11,936 nucleotides of DNA from Acetobacteraceae bacterium (GTDB lineage: Bacteria > Pseudomonadota > Alphaproteobacteria > Acetobacterales > Acetobacteraceae). Below are positions 1 to 6,432 of this stretch, in pieces (the first letter of the stretch is position 1; each line of letters starts with the position of its first letter). Position numbers and translations under genes: made by a program. The DNA is taken from the NCBI GenBank assembly GCA_019689515.1, contig JADGHI010000073.1, forward strand, positions 1-11,936, given 5' to 3'. Under the pieces are notes generated by a model. The model was not told where the DNA came from, did not search any database, and was given only the letters and a program-made list of their open reading frames with translations.

Positions 1-1
1 G

Positions 2-670
2 GGCCATGCGATCCGCATCCGCGGCCTGCGCTTCGCCTGGGCGCCGGACCGGCCGCCGGTGTTCGACGGACTCGACCTGGACGTGCCGGAGGGGGCGCGG
101 GTCGCGATCCTCGGCCCCTCCGGCAGCGGCAAGTCCACCCTTGCCGCGCTGCTGCTGAAGCTCGCCGCCCCGCAAGACGGGAGCATCACCCTGGGCGGGG
201 CGGACCTCGCGGCGCTGCCGGCGGCCTTTGTCCGCAGCCGCATCGCCTGCCTCACCCAGGACGCGCGGCTGTTCGACGACACGATCGCGGCCAATCTGCG
301 CCTCGCCGCGCCGGAGGCTGACGACGCCGCACTGTGGCGGGCGCTGGAGGCGGCACGCATCGCGGACCTGGTGCGCGCCCTGCCCGAGGGGCTTCAGACG
401 CGCTGCGGCGAGGCGGGCGCGCAGTTCTCGGGCGGCCAGGCGCGGCGGCTGGCGCTCGCCCGCGCGCTGCTCTCGCCCGCGCCGGTGCTGATCCTGGACG
501 AGCCCGCCGCGGGGCTGGATGCCGAGACGGAGCGCGACTTCCTCGCCACGCTCGACACGGCGACCGCGGGGCGCAGCGTGATCCTGATCGTGCACCGCCT
601 CATCGGCGTCGAGCGCCCGACGCGCATCCTGCGCCTGATCGGCAGGCAGGCGATCCCGGCGACGGGATAG
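2..670 (+). CDS. cydC: CydC, C-terminal ATP-binding domain (5' end cut by window edge)
   Basis: This is the C-terminal 222 residues of a fused permease/ATPase ABC subunit; the frame is open to the left edge, so the membrane part lies outside. Numbering from base 2, the Walker A motif GPSGSGKST is at residues 38-46 (Lys44). The ABC signature is FSGGQ at 142-146, a slight variant of LSGGQ. Walker B VLILDEP ends in Asp166-Glu167, and the H-loop His is at 198. The ending VHRLIGVERPTRILRL resembles CydC (HRLTGLE-type) more than generic exporters. CydC pairs with CydD in the inner membrane to export cysteine/glutathione to the periplasm, which is needed for cytochrome bd and c assembly. No cydD or cydAB is visible here; they would be expected to the left. 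The family call is fairly sure, but another heterodimeric exporter subunit cannot be excluded. Confidence 0.8.
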   Translation, partial: GHAIRIRGLRFAWAPDRPPVFDGLDLDVPEGARVAILGPSGSGKSTLAALLLKLAAPQDGSITLGGADLAALPAAFVRSRIACLTQDARLFDDTIAANLRLAAPEADDAALWRALEAARIADLVRALPEGLQTRCGEAGAQFSGGQARRLALARALLSPAPVLILDEPAAGLDAETERDFLATLDTATAGRSVILIVHRLIGVERPTRILRLIGRQAIPATG

Positions 671-769
671 CCGCGCCCGACGGACGCCCGGGGCGGGCCG
701 GCGCCGCGCCCCTTCGGTCCAAGGAGCCGAAACGTCGCCCCCGGTGGCGCCGAGGCGGCGGAAGCGCCG

Positions 770-1339
770 TCAGCCGGCGCGCTGCTGCTGGCCCGGCCGG
801 TTGTCCTGCTCGTTCGCCGCCTGGGCCTGCGCGCCACCGCTCGCCTGGCCCGCGGACTGGCTGGTGCTGCGGATCGGGATGCGGCTCGGCTTCTGCTGCT
901 CCGCCGGGCGCGGCAGGGTGATGTGCAGGACGCCCCTGTCGAACCGCGCCTCGACCTGGTTCGGATCGGGCGCGAAGGGCAGGCGGAAGGCGCGCTGGAA
1001 CCGGCCGTAGCTGCGCTCGGAGAGGTGCATGCCGCCCTGCTGCTCCTCCCTGCGTTCCTGCTTCTTCTCGCCGGCGATGACCAGGAGGTCGCCATCCACC
1101 CGCAGATCGATGTCCTGCTCGCTCATTCCCGGCAGCTCGGCGGAGACCTCGAGGCCGCGGTCGGTCTCGTGCACGTCGAGGCGCGGGGCGAAGCGGCCCA
1201 TCATGCCCGCATCCCCGCCGGCCATGGGGAAGCCGCGGAGCACTTCGTCGAAGATCCGGCCCATTTCGCGCTGGATGGTCCCGAAGGGATCGCCCGGCTG
1301 CGCTAGGCCCGTGCTGGGTCCGAAGAATCGTGAGAGCAT
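770..1339 (-). CDS. hsp20: Small heat-shock protein, Hsp20/alpha-crystallin family
   Basis: A 189-residue ATP-independent holdase chaperone that binds unfolding proteins in the cytoplasm. The N-terminal arm (1-49) begins MLSRFFGPS. The alpha-crystallin domain spans about 50-147 with the family landmarks FAPRLDVHE (50-58), AELPGM (67-72), YGRFQRAFRLP (111-121) and GVLHITLPR (136-144). The IxI motif that docks on neighbouring subunits is IPI at 154-156. After it comes an unusual 33-residue Gln/Ala/Gly-rich tail to residue 189, longer than the short tails of most bacterial Hsp20 proteins. The ATG at 1339 is supported by a strong GGGGAGG seven bases upstream. The gene converges on cydC and is divergent from the radical SAM gene. 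The frame stays open far upstream of the ATG, but that extension is antisense to the radical SAM gene and is not protein-like. Confidence 0.93.
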   Translation of the reverse strand: MLSRFFGPSTGLAQPGDPFGTIQREMGRIFDEVLRGFPMAGGDAGMMGRFAPRLDVHETDRGLEVSAELPGMSEQDIDLRVDGDLLVIAGEKKQERREEQQGGMHLSERSYGRFQRAFRLPFAPDPNQVEARFDRGVLHITLPRPAEQQKPSRIPIRSTSQSAGQASGGAQAQAANEQDNRPGQQQRAG

Positions 1340-1346
1340 CGCGTAA

Positions 1347-1353
1347 CCTCCCC
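1347..1353 (-). promoter_or_regulatory. Ribosome binding site of hsp20
   Basis: On the minus strand this reads GGGGAGG, seven bases before the ATG at 1339. It is a near-ideal Shine-Dalgarno sequence and fixes the start within a frame that is otherwise open far upstream. Confidence 0.85.
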
Positions 1354-1362
1354 TTCCCTGGC

Positions 1363-1377
1363 GGCGAAGGCTTCGCC
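1363..1377 (-). repeat. Perfect inverted repeat in the hsp20 leader
   Basis: GGCGAAG, one base, then CTTCGCC, located 24-38 bases upstream of the hsp20 ATG. As RNA it could form a six-base-pair stem with a three-base loop. Its CCUUC arm could alternatively pair with the GAAGG just before the Shine-Dalgarno core. It could be a protein operator, a leader hairpin, or chance in GC-rich DNA; the sequence alone does not decide. Confidence 0.4.
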
Positions 1378-1482
1378 GTCTTGTGGTGCCAGCGCGGACG
1401 GCGCCGGGGCCGCGATGCCGAGGCCGCCGCCCGCTACGGCTAGACTCGCCGGGACCGCCTCGGTTCCCGTGCATGCGCAGGC

Positions 1483-1488
1483 AAGGAG
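1483..1488 (+). promoter_or_regulatory. Ribosome binding site that favours the TTG start at 1496
   Basis: AAGGAG lies seven bases before an in-frame TTG at 1496. The in-frame ATG at 1415 and GTG at 1469 have no comparable site. The residues before 1496 also look non-conserved (Pro/Ala/Arg-rich), which supports the shorter protein. Confidence 0.65.
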
Positions 1489-1495
1489 TGCAGGT

Positions 1496-2470
1496 TTGGC
1501 CCATCCCGGAGCGATCCACCCGCCCCGTCCCCTCGACCCCGCGAAATTCCGCGATCCACGGATCACGGCGAAGGGCGAGCCGCGCGCATCGGTGGCGCCG
1601 GCCGGGCTGCGCACGCTGTGGTTCAACACCGGAACCCTCTGCAACATCACCTGCCGCGGCTGCTACATCGAGAGCAGCCCGCGCAACGATGCGCTGAGCT
1701 ACCTGACGCTCGCGGAGGTGGAGGCCTTCCTCGACCAGGCGGCGGCGCTCCCTGGGGCACCGCTGCGCGAGGTCGGCTTCACCGGCGGCGAGCCCTTCCT
1801 CAACCGCGACCTGCCCGCGATGCTGCGCGCGGTCCTGTCGCGCCCCGGCAGCCTCCGCGCGCTGGTGCTGACCAACGCGATGCGGCCGATGCGCCGACGG
1901 GAGCGCGAGCTGCTGGCGCTGCGCGACGCGTTCGGGACGGAGCGGCTGATCCTGCGCGTCAGCCTCGACCACTACGACGCCGCGCCGCACGATCTGGAAC
2001 GGGGCGAAGGCAGCTTCGCCAAGGCCCTCGACGGCCTGGTCTGGCTGGCGCGCCACGGCTTCACGGTGCATGTCGCCGGCCGCGCCGCCTTCGGCCGCGA
2101 GAGCGAGGCGGAGATGCGCGCCGGCTTCGCGCGGCTGTTCGCGGCGCAGGGCATCCCGATCGACGCGGCCGATCCGGTCGCGCTGATGCTCTTCCCCGAG
2201 ATGGACGCGACCCAGGACGTGCCGGAGATCACCACCGCCTGCTGGGGAATCCTCGGCAAGCGGCCGGAGGACATGATGTGCGCGACCTCGCGCATGGTGG
2301 TGAAGCGCAAGGGGGCGGCGCAGCCTTCCGTGGTGGCCTGCACGCTGCTGCCCTACGATCCGCAATTCGATCTGGGCGCCACGCTGGCGGAGGCGGACCG
2401 GCCGGTGGCGCTGAACCATCCGCACTGCGCGAAGTTCTGCGTGCTCGGCGGGGCGGCCTGCTCGCGCTGA
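1496..2470 (+). CDS. Uncharacterised radical SAM protein with Cys-rich C-terminal domain
   Basis: A 324-residue iron-sulfur enzyme that should cleave S-adenosylmethionine to start a radical reaction; its substrate is unknown. The 4Fe-4S cluster motif CNITCRGC gives Cys49, Cys53 and Cys56, followed by YIESSP. The SAM-binding GFTGGEP is at about 94-100. The C-terminal part carries six further cysteines (249, 262, 282, 311, 315, 322), the last three in HPHCAKFCVLGGAACSR at the very end. This resembles a SPASM/twitch-type auxiliary-cluster region, but I cannot name the fold. I recognise the overall pattern (CYIESSP.ND, SLDHY, LFPEMD, HCAKFCVLGG) as a conserved proteobacterial family without assigned function. 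The TTG start is chosen for its AAGGAG; a longer form from 1415 would add 27 residues. The next gene begins 49 bases downstream on the same strand, so co-transcription is possible. No small precursor-peptide gene is seen nearby. Confidence 0.85.
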   Translation: MAHPGAIHPPRPLDPAKFRDPRITAKGEPRASVAPAGLRTLWFNTGTLCNITCRGCYIESSPRNDALSYLTLAEVEAFLDQAAALPGAPLREVGFTGGEPFLNRDLPAMLRAVLSRPGSLRALVLTNAMRPMRRRERELLALRDAFGTERLILRVSLDHYDAAPHDLERGEGSFAKALDGLVWLARHGFTVHVAGRAAFGRESEAEMRAGFARLFAAQGIPIDAADPVALMLFPEMDATQDVPEITTACWGILGKRPEDMMCATSRMVVKRKGAAQPSVVACTLLPYDPQFDLGATLAEADRPVALNHPHCAKFCVLGGAACSR

Positions 2471-2479
2471 GGGCGGGGC

Positions 2480-2515
2480 GCAATTGACGTCTGGCTTCCG
2501 TCCGGCGGCAATTGC
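2480..2515 (+). promoter_or_regulatory. Pair of CAATTG palindromes upstream of the LprI-like gene
   Basis: GCAATTG occurs at 2480-2486 and again at 2508-2514, where it extends to the perfect palindrome GCAATTGC (2508-2515). They are 28 bases apart and lie in the 49-base gap before the ATG at 2520. AT-containing palindromes are rare in this GC-rich sequence, so a paired operator is conceivable. The octamer also occurs inside two genes in this window, which weakens an operator reading. Confidence 0.3.
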
Positions 2516-2519
2516 GTTC

Positions 2520-3530
2520 ATGCCGAAACCGCTCCTCGCTGCCGTCCTCCCGCTGTGGTGCGCGCTACTCGCCCTGGCGGCGGGGGCGTCATCATCCCCC
2601 GCGCACGCCGCCTCCTTCGACTGCGCCCGCGCCCGCAGCCCGGCCGAGCGGCTGATCTGCGCCGATCCGGAGATCTCCACCCTGGACGAGCGCCTGGCCG
2701 CGGCCTACCGCGCCGCGTTCGCCGCCGTGCCCTGGAAGCAGCGGCTGCGCAGCGCCCAGGTCGAGTGGCTGCGCACGACGCGCAACCACACCGCCGGCGA
2801 CGGGGCAGCAGCGATGGCCGCCGCCTACCGCGCCCGGATCACCGTGCTGGAGGCGGAGACGAAGCGGGCGACCGACCCCGCGCTGACGGCGGTTTCCGAG
2901 ACGCAGATCGGCCAGTCCTGCGTGCCCTTGCCGCCGCATCCCGACCAGGAGCAGGCGTCGGGACCGCGCGCCTGCGAGGTGCGCGAAGCCGGGCCGCTCG
3001 GGACGCTGGAGGGACGCCGGCTGCACTACGCGCTCTACAGCTACCCGGACCCCGAGGCGCCGGAGACCGAGATGCTCGCCTATGTCGCGACCGTGGTCTT
3101 CATCGAGACCGCGCCGGGCCGCTTCGCCACGAGCTACGTGGACGGGCCCGAGAACATCGGCTGCGGCACGCCGCGTCTTCTGCGCACGGGGCGCGGGCCA
3201 CTGCTGCACATCCCCTGCTCCCAGCATGGCACCGGCTTGATCAACGCAGAATCCGTGCTCGCCTGGGGCGAGGGCGGCCAATGGCGGCCGCTCGACATCG
3301 AGTCCTGGACGCGCGAGCTGGCCCGCCGCCTGCCGCGCGGCTACGGCGCATGGAAGGGCATCTACCCCGACTACGAGACGCTGACCGCGGAGACGCCGCT
3401 GTGGCGCAGCAACGACGGCAATTGCTGCCCGACCGGCGGACGGGCGGAGATCCGCCTCGGCTGGGAGGGTGACCGGCTGGTGCTGCGCGACCTGCGGGTC
3501 CACCTCGGCGAGCGGGAAGTGCCGCGCTGA
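2520..3530 (+). CDS. Exported LprI-like (DUF1311) protein with an additional C-terminal domain
   Basis: A 336-residue protein of probable periplasmic location. The signal peptide has MPKP, then a hydrophobic stretch to about residue 26, with a likely signal-peptidase I site after Ala-His-Ala30. Residues 32-110 match the DUF1311/LprI domain: SFDC (Cys35), a second Cys at 47 (LICADPE), then LDERLAAAYRAA and QVEWLRTTRN. LprI of mycobacteria inhibits lysozyme, but most members are uncharacterised, so function should not be transferred. The third Cys common after WLxxR in this domain is absent here (NHT). Residues about 120-336 form a second domain, with GNCCPTGG near 300-307 and a beta-rich ending, that I do not recognise by name. 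The ATG at 2520 places the signal peptide correctly. An in-frame TTG at 2484 would add 12 residues. No good Shine-Dalgarno precedes either, so translation may depend on the radical SAM gene upstream. Confidence 0.8.
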   Translation: MPKPLLAAVLPLWCALLALAAGASSSPAHAASFDCARARSPAERLICADPEISTLDERLAAAYRAAFAAVPWKQRLRSAQVEWLRTTRNHTAGDGAAAMAAAYRARITVLEAETKRATDPALTAVSETQIGQSCVPLPPHPDQEQASGPRACEVREAGPLGTLEGRRLHYALYSYPDPEAPETEMLAYVATVVFIETAPGRFATSYVDGPENIGCGTPRLLRTGRGPLLHIPCSQHGTGLINAESVLAWGEGGQWRPLDIESWTRELARRLPRGYGAWKGIYPDYETLTAETPLWRSNDGNCCPTGGRAEIRLGWEGDRLVLRDLRVHLGEREVPR

Positions 3531-3651
3531 CCGGCGGTCGGCGAGCCGGCCGGCATTTGCGCAACGAGCGGCGTACGGGATCGAGCCCGGTCCGCACGCA
3601 CCCGCCGCGACGCACCCTGACATCCCGCCCGCGGCGTGGCAGAGAGCCGTC

Positions 3652-6036
3652 ATGCCCGACGATATCGGCGTCATCCATCCCGACCCGGCCGAGGTGTTGC
3701 GCCGCGTCTTCGGCCATGCCGGGTTCCGCGGCCAGCAGGAGGCGGTGATCCGCCACGTCGCGGCCGGCGGCTCGGGCCTCGTGCTGATGCCGACCGGCGG
3801 TGGCAAGAGCCTCTGCTACCAGGTGCCGGCGCTGTGCCGTCCGGGCCTCGGCGTCGTCGTCTCGCCGCTGATCGCGCTGATGGAGGACCAGGTCGCGGCG
3901 ATGCGCCAGCAGGGCGTCGCCGCCGCCGCGCTCCATTCCGAACTGCCGGCGGAGGAGGCGCGCGCCGTGCTGCGCGAGATGTACCGCGGCACGCTGAAGC
4001 TGCTCTACGTCTCGCCGGAGCGGCTAACGCTCGATTCCACGCTGCAGCGCCTGTCGGAGATGCCGCTCGCCCTCTTCGCGGTGGACGAGGCGCATTGCGT
4101 CAGCCAGTGGGGCCACCACTTCCGGCCGGAGTATCGCGACCTCGGCATCCTCGCCGCGCGCTTCCCGGAGGTGCCGCGCCTGGCGCTGACCGCGACCGCC
4201 GATCCGCGCACGGTGGAGGACATCCGCCAGCAGCTCGGCCTCGCGGACGATCCGGTGTTCCGCTCCTCCTTCGACCGGCCCAACATCCGCATCGAGGCAC
4301 AGGCGAAGGAACAGGAGCGCGCGCAGCTCCGCGCCTTCATCGCCTCTGCCTCGGACGGCGCGGGCGCCGGCATCGTCTATTGCGGCACGCGCGCCCGGAC
4401 CGAGGCGATGGCGCAATGGCTCCGCTCCGAGGGCTACGATGCCCTCGCCTTCCACGCCGGCCTCCCGCCGGAGGCGAGGCGCGAGGCGCATCGCCGCTTC
4501 GCCCGCGGCGACGCCGTGGTGATGGCCGCGACCATCGCCTTCGGCATGGGCATAGACCGCCCCGACGTGCGCTGGGTCGCGCACACCGACCTGCCGCGCA
4601 GTCCCGAGAGCTGGTACCAGGAGATCGGCCGGGCGGGCCGCGACGGCCTGCCGGCGCGCGCCTTCCTGCTCTACGGCGCGCAGGACATCGCCATCGCCCG
4701 CCACCGCATCGAGGAAAGCCCCGCGCCGCCCGAGCAGAAGCGCATCGAGCGCGCGCGGCTCGATGCCATGGTGTCCATCGCCGAGGCCGCAACCTGCCGG
4801 CGTCGGCTGCTGCTGCGCTGCTTCGGCGAGGAATACGCCGGGGAGAACTGCGGCGCCTGCGATGTCTGCCTCAACCCGCCGCGGGTCTTCGACGGCACGG
4901 TGGCGGCGCAAAAGCTGCTCTCCGCGGTGCTGCGCACGGGGCGGCGCTTCGGCGTGGCACACATCGTGGACGTGCTGCGCGGGCGGCTGACCAGTAAGAT
5001 CGCGCAATTCGGCCACGACGCCCTGCCCACCTTCGGCGTGGGCAAGGACCTGTCCGACGCCGCCTGGCGCGGAGTGGCCCGCCAGCTCGTCGCCCAGGGC
5101 GCGCTGGATCTGGTCGAGGTCGGCCAGCACGGCAGCGCGCTCGTGCCGACCGAGGCGGCGCGCCCGATCCTGCGTGGCGAGGCCAAGGTGATGCTGCGCG
5201 AGGACGTGGTCGCGCCGCGGGGAAAGCTGCGCGGGTCGAAGCCCGGGGCGCGGGTGGCGGAGGCGCCGGACACGGCCGCGGCGCTGGCCACGTCGGGCGA
5301 GGACGCACCGCTCTACGCCGCGCTGCGCGAGTGGCGCCGCGGCGTGGCGCAGGCGCAGGGCGTGCCGGCCTATGTCGTCGCGCTCGACCGGACGCTGGCC
5401 GAGATCGCCGGGCGCCGGCCACGCACTCTGGACGAGCTGGCCGAAGTGCCCGGCTTCGGGCGCAGCCGGGTGGAACGCTACGGCAAGGCGATCCTGGCGA
5501 TCCTGGACGGGTCGGGCCCACCCGATGCATCGGAGCGCCAGGTCCCGGACGCGCCACCGCTACCGGGCAAGGCACTGCCATCGGGGCCGGATGTCGCCGC
5601 TTCCACGACCGCCGCGGCGGGTGCGAGCGCGACGGCGCGACCCGATGCGGTCCCCCCGGTGCGGTGCGACGGCGGCGACAGCGAGGCCGGGACGCCAACC
5701 ACCTCCGACGCCACAGACGGAGAGGCCGGGCGGCCCACCTTCGACGCCGAGCTGTGCGCCGCCGCGCACGCCGCCGCGGTCGAGGCGCATGCGCGGGGTG
5801 CGCCGCTGTTCGAGGTGCTGCGCGCCTGGCGCCGCGCCGTGGCCGCGGGGCTCGGGATGCCGCCCTATGTGGTGTTCCAGGACCGGGTGCTCGCCACCAT
5901 CGCCGAGGCACTGCCCGGCGATGCAGCGGCACTGGCGGGCCTGCCCGGAATCGGGCCGGCCAAGGTCGAGCGCTATGGGGCGGCGCTGCTCGCCGTGCTC
6001 GCGGCCTGCGCGAAGCGGGGGCGCGCGGAGCGATAG
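3652..6036 (+). CDS. recQ: ATP-dependent DNA helicase RecQ with tandem HRDC domains
   Basis: A 794-residue 3'-5' DNA helicase of recombination and replication repair; E. coli RecQ is about 610. Superfamily 2 motifs are in order: Walker A TGGGKS (48-53), Walker B DEAH (145-148) followed by CVSQWGHHFRPEY, the TATA motif near 180, and motif VI with IGRAGRDG (325-332). The zinc-binding Cys are 382, 400, 403 and 406 (spacing 18-3-3, close to E. coli 17-3-3). An RQC winged-helix region covers about 415-515. HRDC domain 1 is about 553-619. A Pro/Ala/Thr-rich acidic linker (620-716) leads to HRDC domain 2 (about 717-787). The two HRDC copies share 36 of 67 residues in my ungapped hand alignment, which suggests duplication within the gene. 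The ATG at 3652 is chosen because homology starts right after it; the upstream frame is not protein-like and the ribosome site is weak. Confidence 0.95.
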   Translation: MPDDIGVIHPDPAEVLRRVFGHAGFRGQQEAVIRHVAAGGSGLVLMPTGGGKSLCYQVPALCRPGLGVVVSPLIALMEDQVAAMRQQGVAAAALHSELPAEEARAVLREMYRGTLKLLYVSPERLTLDSTLQRLSEMPLALFAVDEAHCVSQWGHHFRPEYRDLGILAARFPEVPRLALTATADPRTVEDIRQQLGLADDPVFRSSFDRPNIRIEAQAKEQERAQLRAFIASASDGAGAGIVYCGTRARTEAMAQWLRSEGYDALAFHAGLPPEARREAHRRFARGDAVVMAATIAFGMGIDRPDVRWVAHTDLPRSPESWYQEIGRAGRDGLPARAFLLYGAQDIAIARHRIEESPAPPEQKRIERARLDAMVSIAEAATCRRRLLLRCFGEEYAGENCGACDVCLNPPRVFDGTVAAQKLLSAVLRTGRRFGVAHIVDVLRGRLTSKIAQFGHDALPTFGVGKDLSDAAWRGVARQLVAQGALDLVEVGQHGSALVPTEAARPILRGEAKVMLREDVVAPRGKLRGSKPGARVAEAPDTAAALATSGEDAPLYAALREWRRGVAQAQGVPAYVVALDRTLAEIAGRRPRTLDELAEVPGFGRSRVERYGKAILAILDGSGPPDASERQVPDAPPLPGKALPSGPDVAASTTAAAGASATARPDAVPPVRCDGGDSEAGTPTTSDATDGEAGRPTFDAELCAAAHAAAVEAHARGAPLFEVLRAWRRAVAAGLGMPPYVVFQDRVLATIAEALPGDAAALAGLPGIGPAKVERYGAALLAVLAACAKRGRAER

Positions 6037-6043
6037 CAGCGCC

Positions 6044-6423
6044 GTGCTCGCCCGGCTGCGGCCCTGGGCGCGGGCGATCCGGCGCGATGCGCGGCTGCCC
6101 TGGCTCTTCCCGCGCGCGATCCGCGCGTGCCGCTGGCGGCGAAGCTGCTGGCTGCGGCGATCGCGCCCGATCGATTCTCGCCGATCAACCTGATCGCGGA
6201 GGCGATCCCGGTGCCCGGCCCGCTCGACGAGGCAATCCTGCTGCCATTGATCCTGCCGACGCAGCGGCTGACTCCGCCGGCACTACGCGAGGAGCTGCGC
6301 TCGCAGGCAGCGGAGATGGCGGAACGGCCGGGCAGTCGCATGGGCACGGCGGCGATGCTGTGGGACGTAGCCGCCATGCTCGGCGTGTGGCGGCTCGCCT
6401 TCGCCTGGGCAGGCGGCGGCTGA
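6044..6423 (+). pseudogene. DUF1232 (YkvA-like) gene with an apparent frameshift
   Basis: Two adjoining frames together give one DUF1232-like protein. From the GTG at 6044, the first frame encodes VLARLRPWARAIRRDARLPWL, typical of the family N-terminus. The match then moves to another frame that reads ARDPRVPLAAKLLAAAIA, SPINLIAEAIPVPGPLDE and AILLPL to the stop at 6423. The switch falls in 6107-6112 and is repaired by inserting one base. Left unrepaired, translation from 6044 stops at 6193 after 49 codons. The usual SPIDLIPDFIPVLGYLDD core is also altered (Asp to Asn, DF to EA, final Asp to Glu), consistent with a decaying gene. Alternatives are a sequencing error, or a short 98-residue protein from the GTG at 6127. 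The gene starts seven bases after the recQ stop, with GGAG at 6027-6030 inside recQ, so it would be translated with recQ. Family members are small membrane-associated proteins of unknown role. Confidence 0.55.
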
Positions 6424-6432
6424 TGCCGGGGC

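Larger units (their letters stand above)
1340..1495. promoter_or_regulatory. Divergent intergenic region between hsp20 and the radical SAM gene
   Basis: These 156 bases separate two start codons and must hold both promoters, unless the radical SAM start lies further upstream. I could not find a convincing RpoH-type promoter (CTTGAA with CCCCAT-like -10) or a CIRCE element for hsp20, nor a clear sigma-70 pair on either strand. What is visible is a perfect short inverted repeat at 1363-1377 and two good ribosome binding sites, one at each end. Promoter positions remain unassigned. Confidence 0.5.

Noticed and set aside
671..769. Bidirectional terminator between cydC and hsp20
   Set aside because: Only weak imperfect repeats (such as GGCGC with GCGCC) and no T-run are present.
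1340..1500. CIRCE or RpoH promoter for hsp20
   Set aside because: No TTAGCACTC/GAGTGCTAA pair and no acceptable CTTGAA plus -10 combination was found; a lone CTTG on the minus strand near 1484 is not enough.
2471..2519. A small precursor peptide gene for the radical SAM enzyme
   Set aside because: The 49-base gap holds no open frame of useful size, and none was seen in the upstream intergenic region either.
1340..2680. Long minus-strand extension of the hsp20 frame upstream of 1339
   Set aside because: It runs antisense to the radical SAM gene and is low-complexity; the ATG at 1339 has a strong ribosome binding site and a family-typical N-terminus.
2592..3936. Minus-strand open frames of about 400 and 230 codons
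   Set aside because: They are shadows of the LprI-like and recQ genes with no recognisable domain.
6106..6111. Programmed -1 frameshift in the DUF1232 gene
   Set aside because: The site only partly fits a slippery heptamer, no stimulating structure was identified and the family is not known to use recoding; a mutation or read error is simpler.
6159..6207. Cluster of five GATC sites in 49 bases
   Set aside because: They arise from Asp/Ile codons (GAT, ATC) in a coding stretch; no origin or methylation context is visible.
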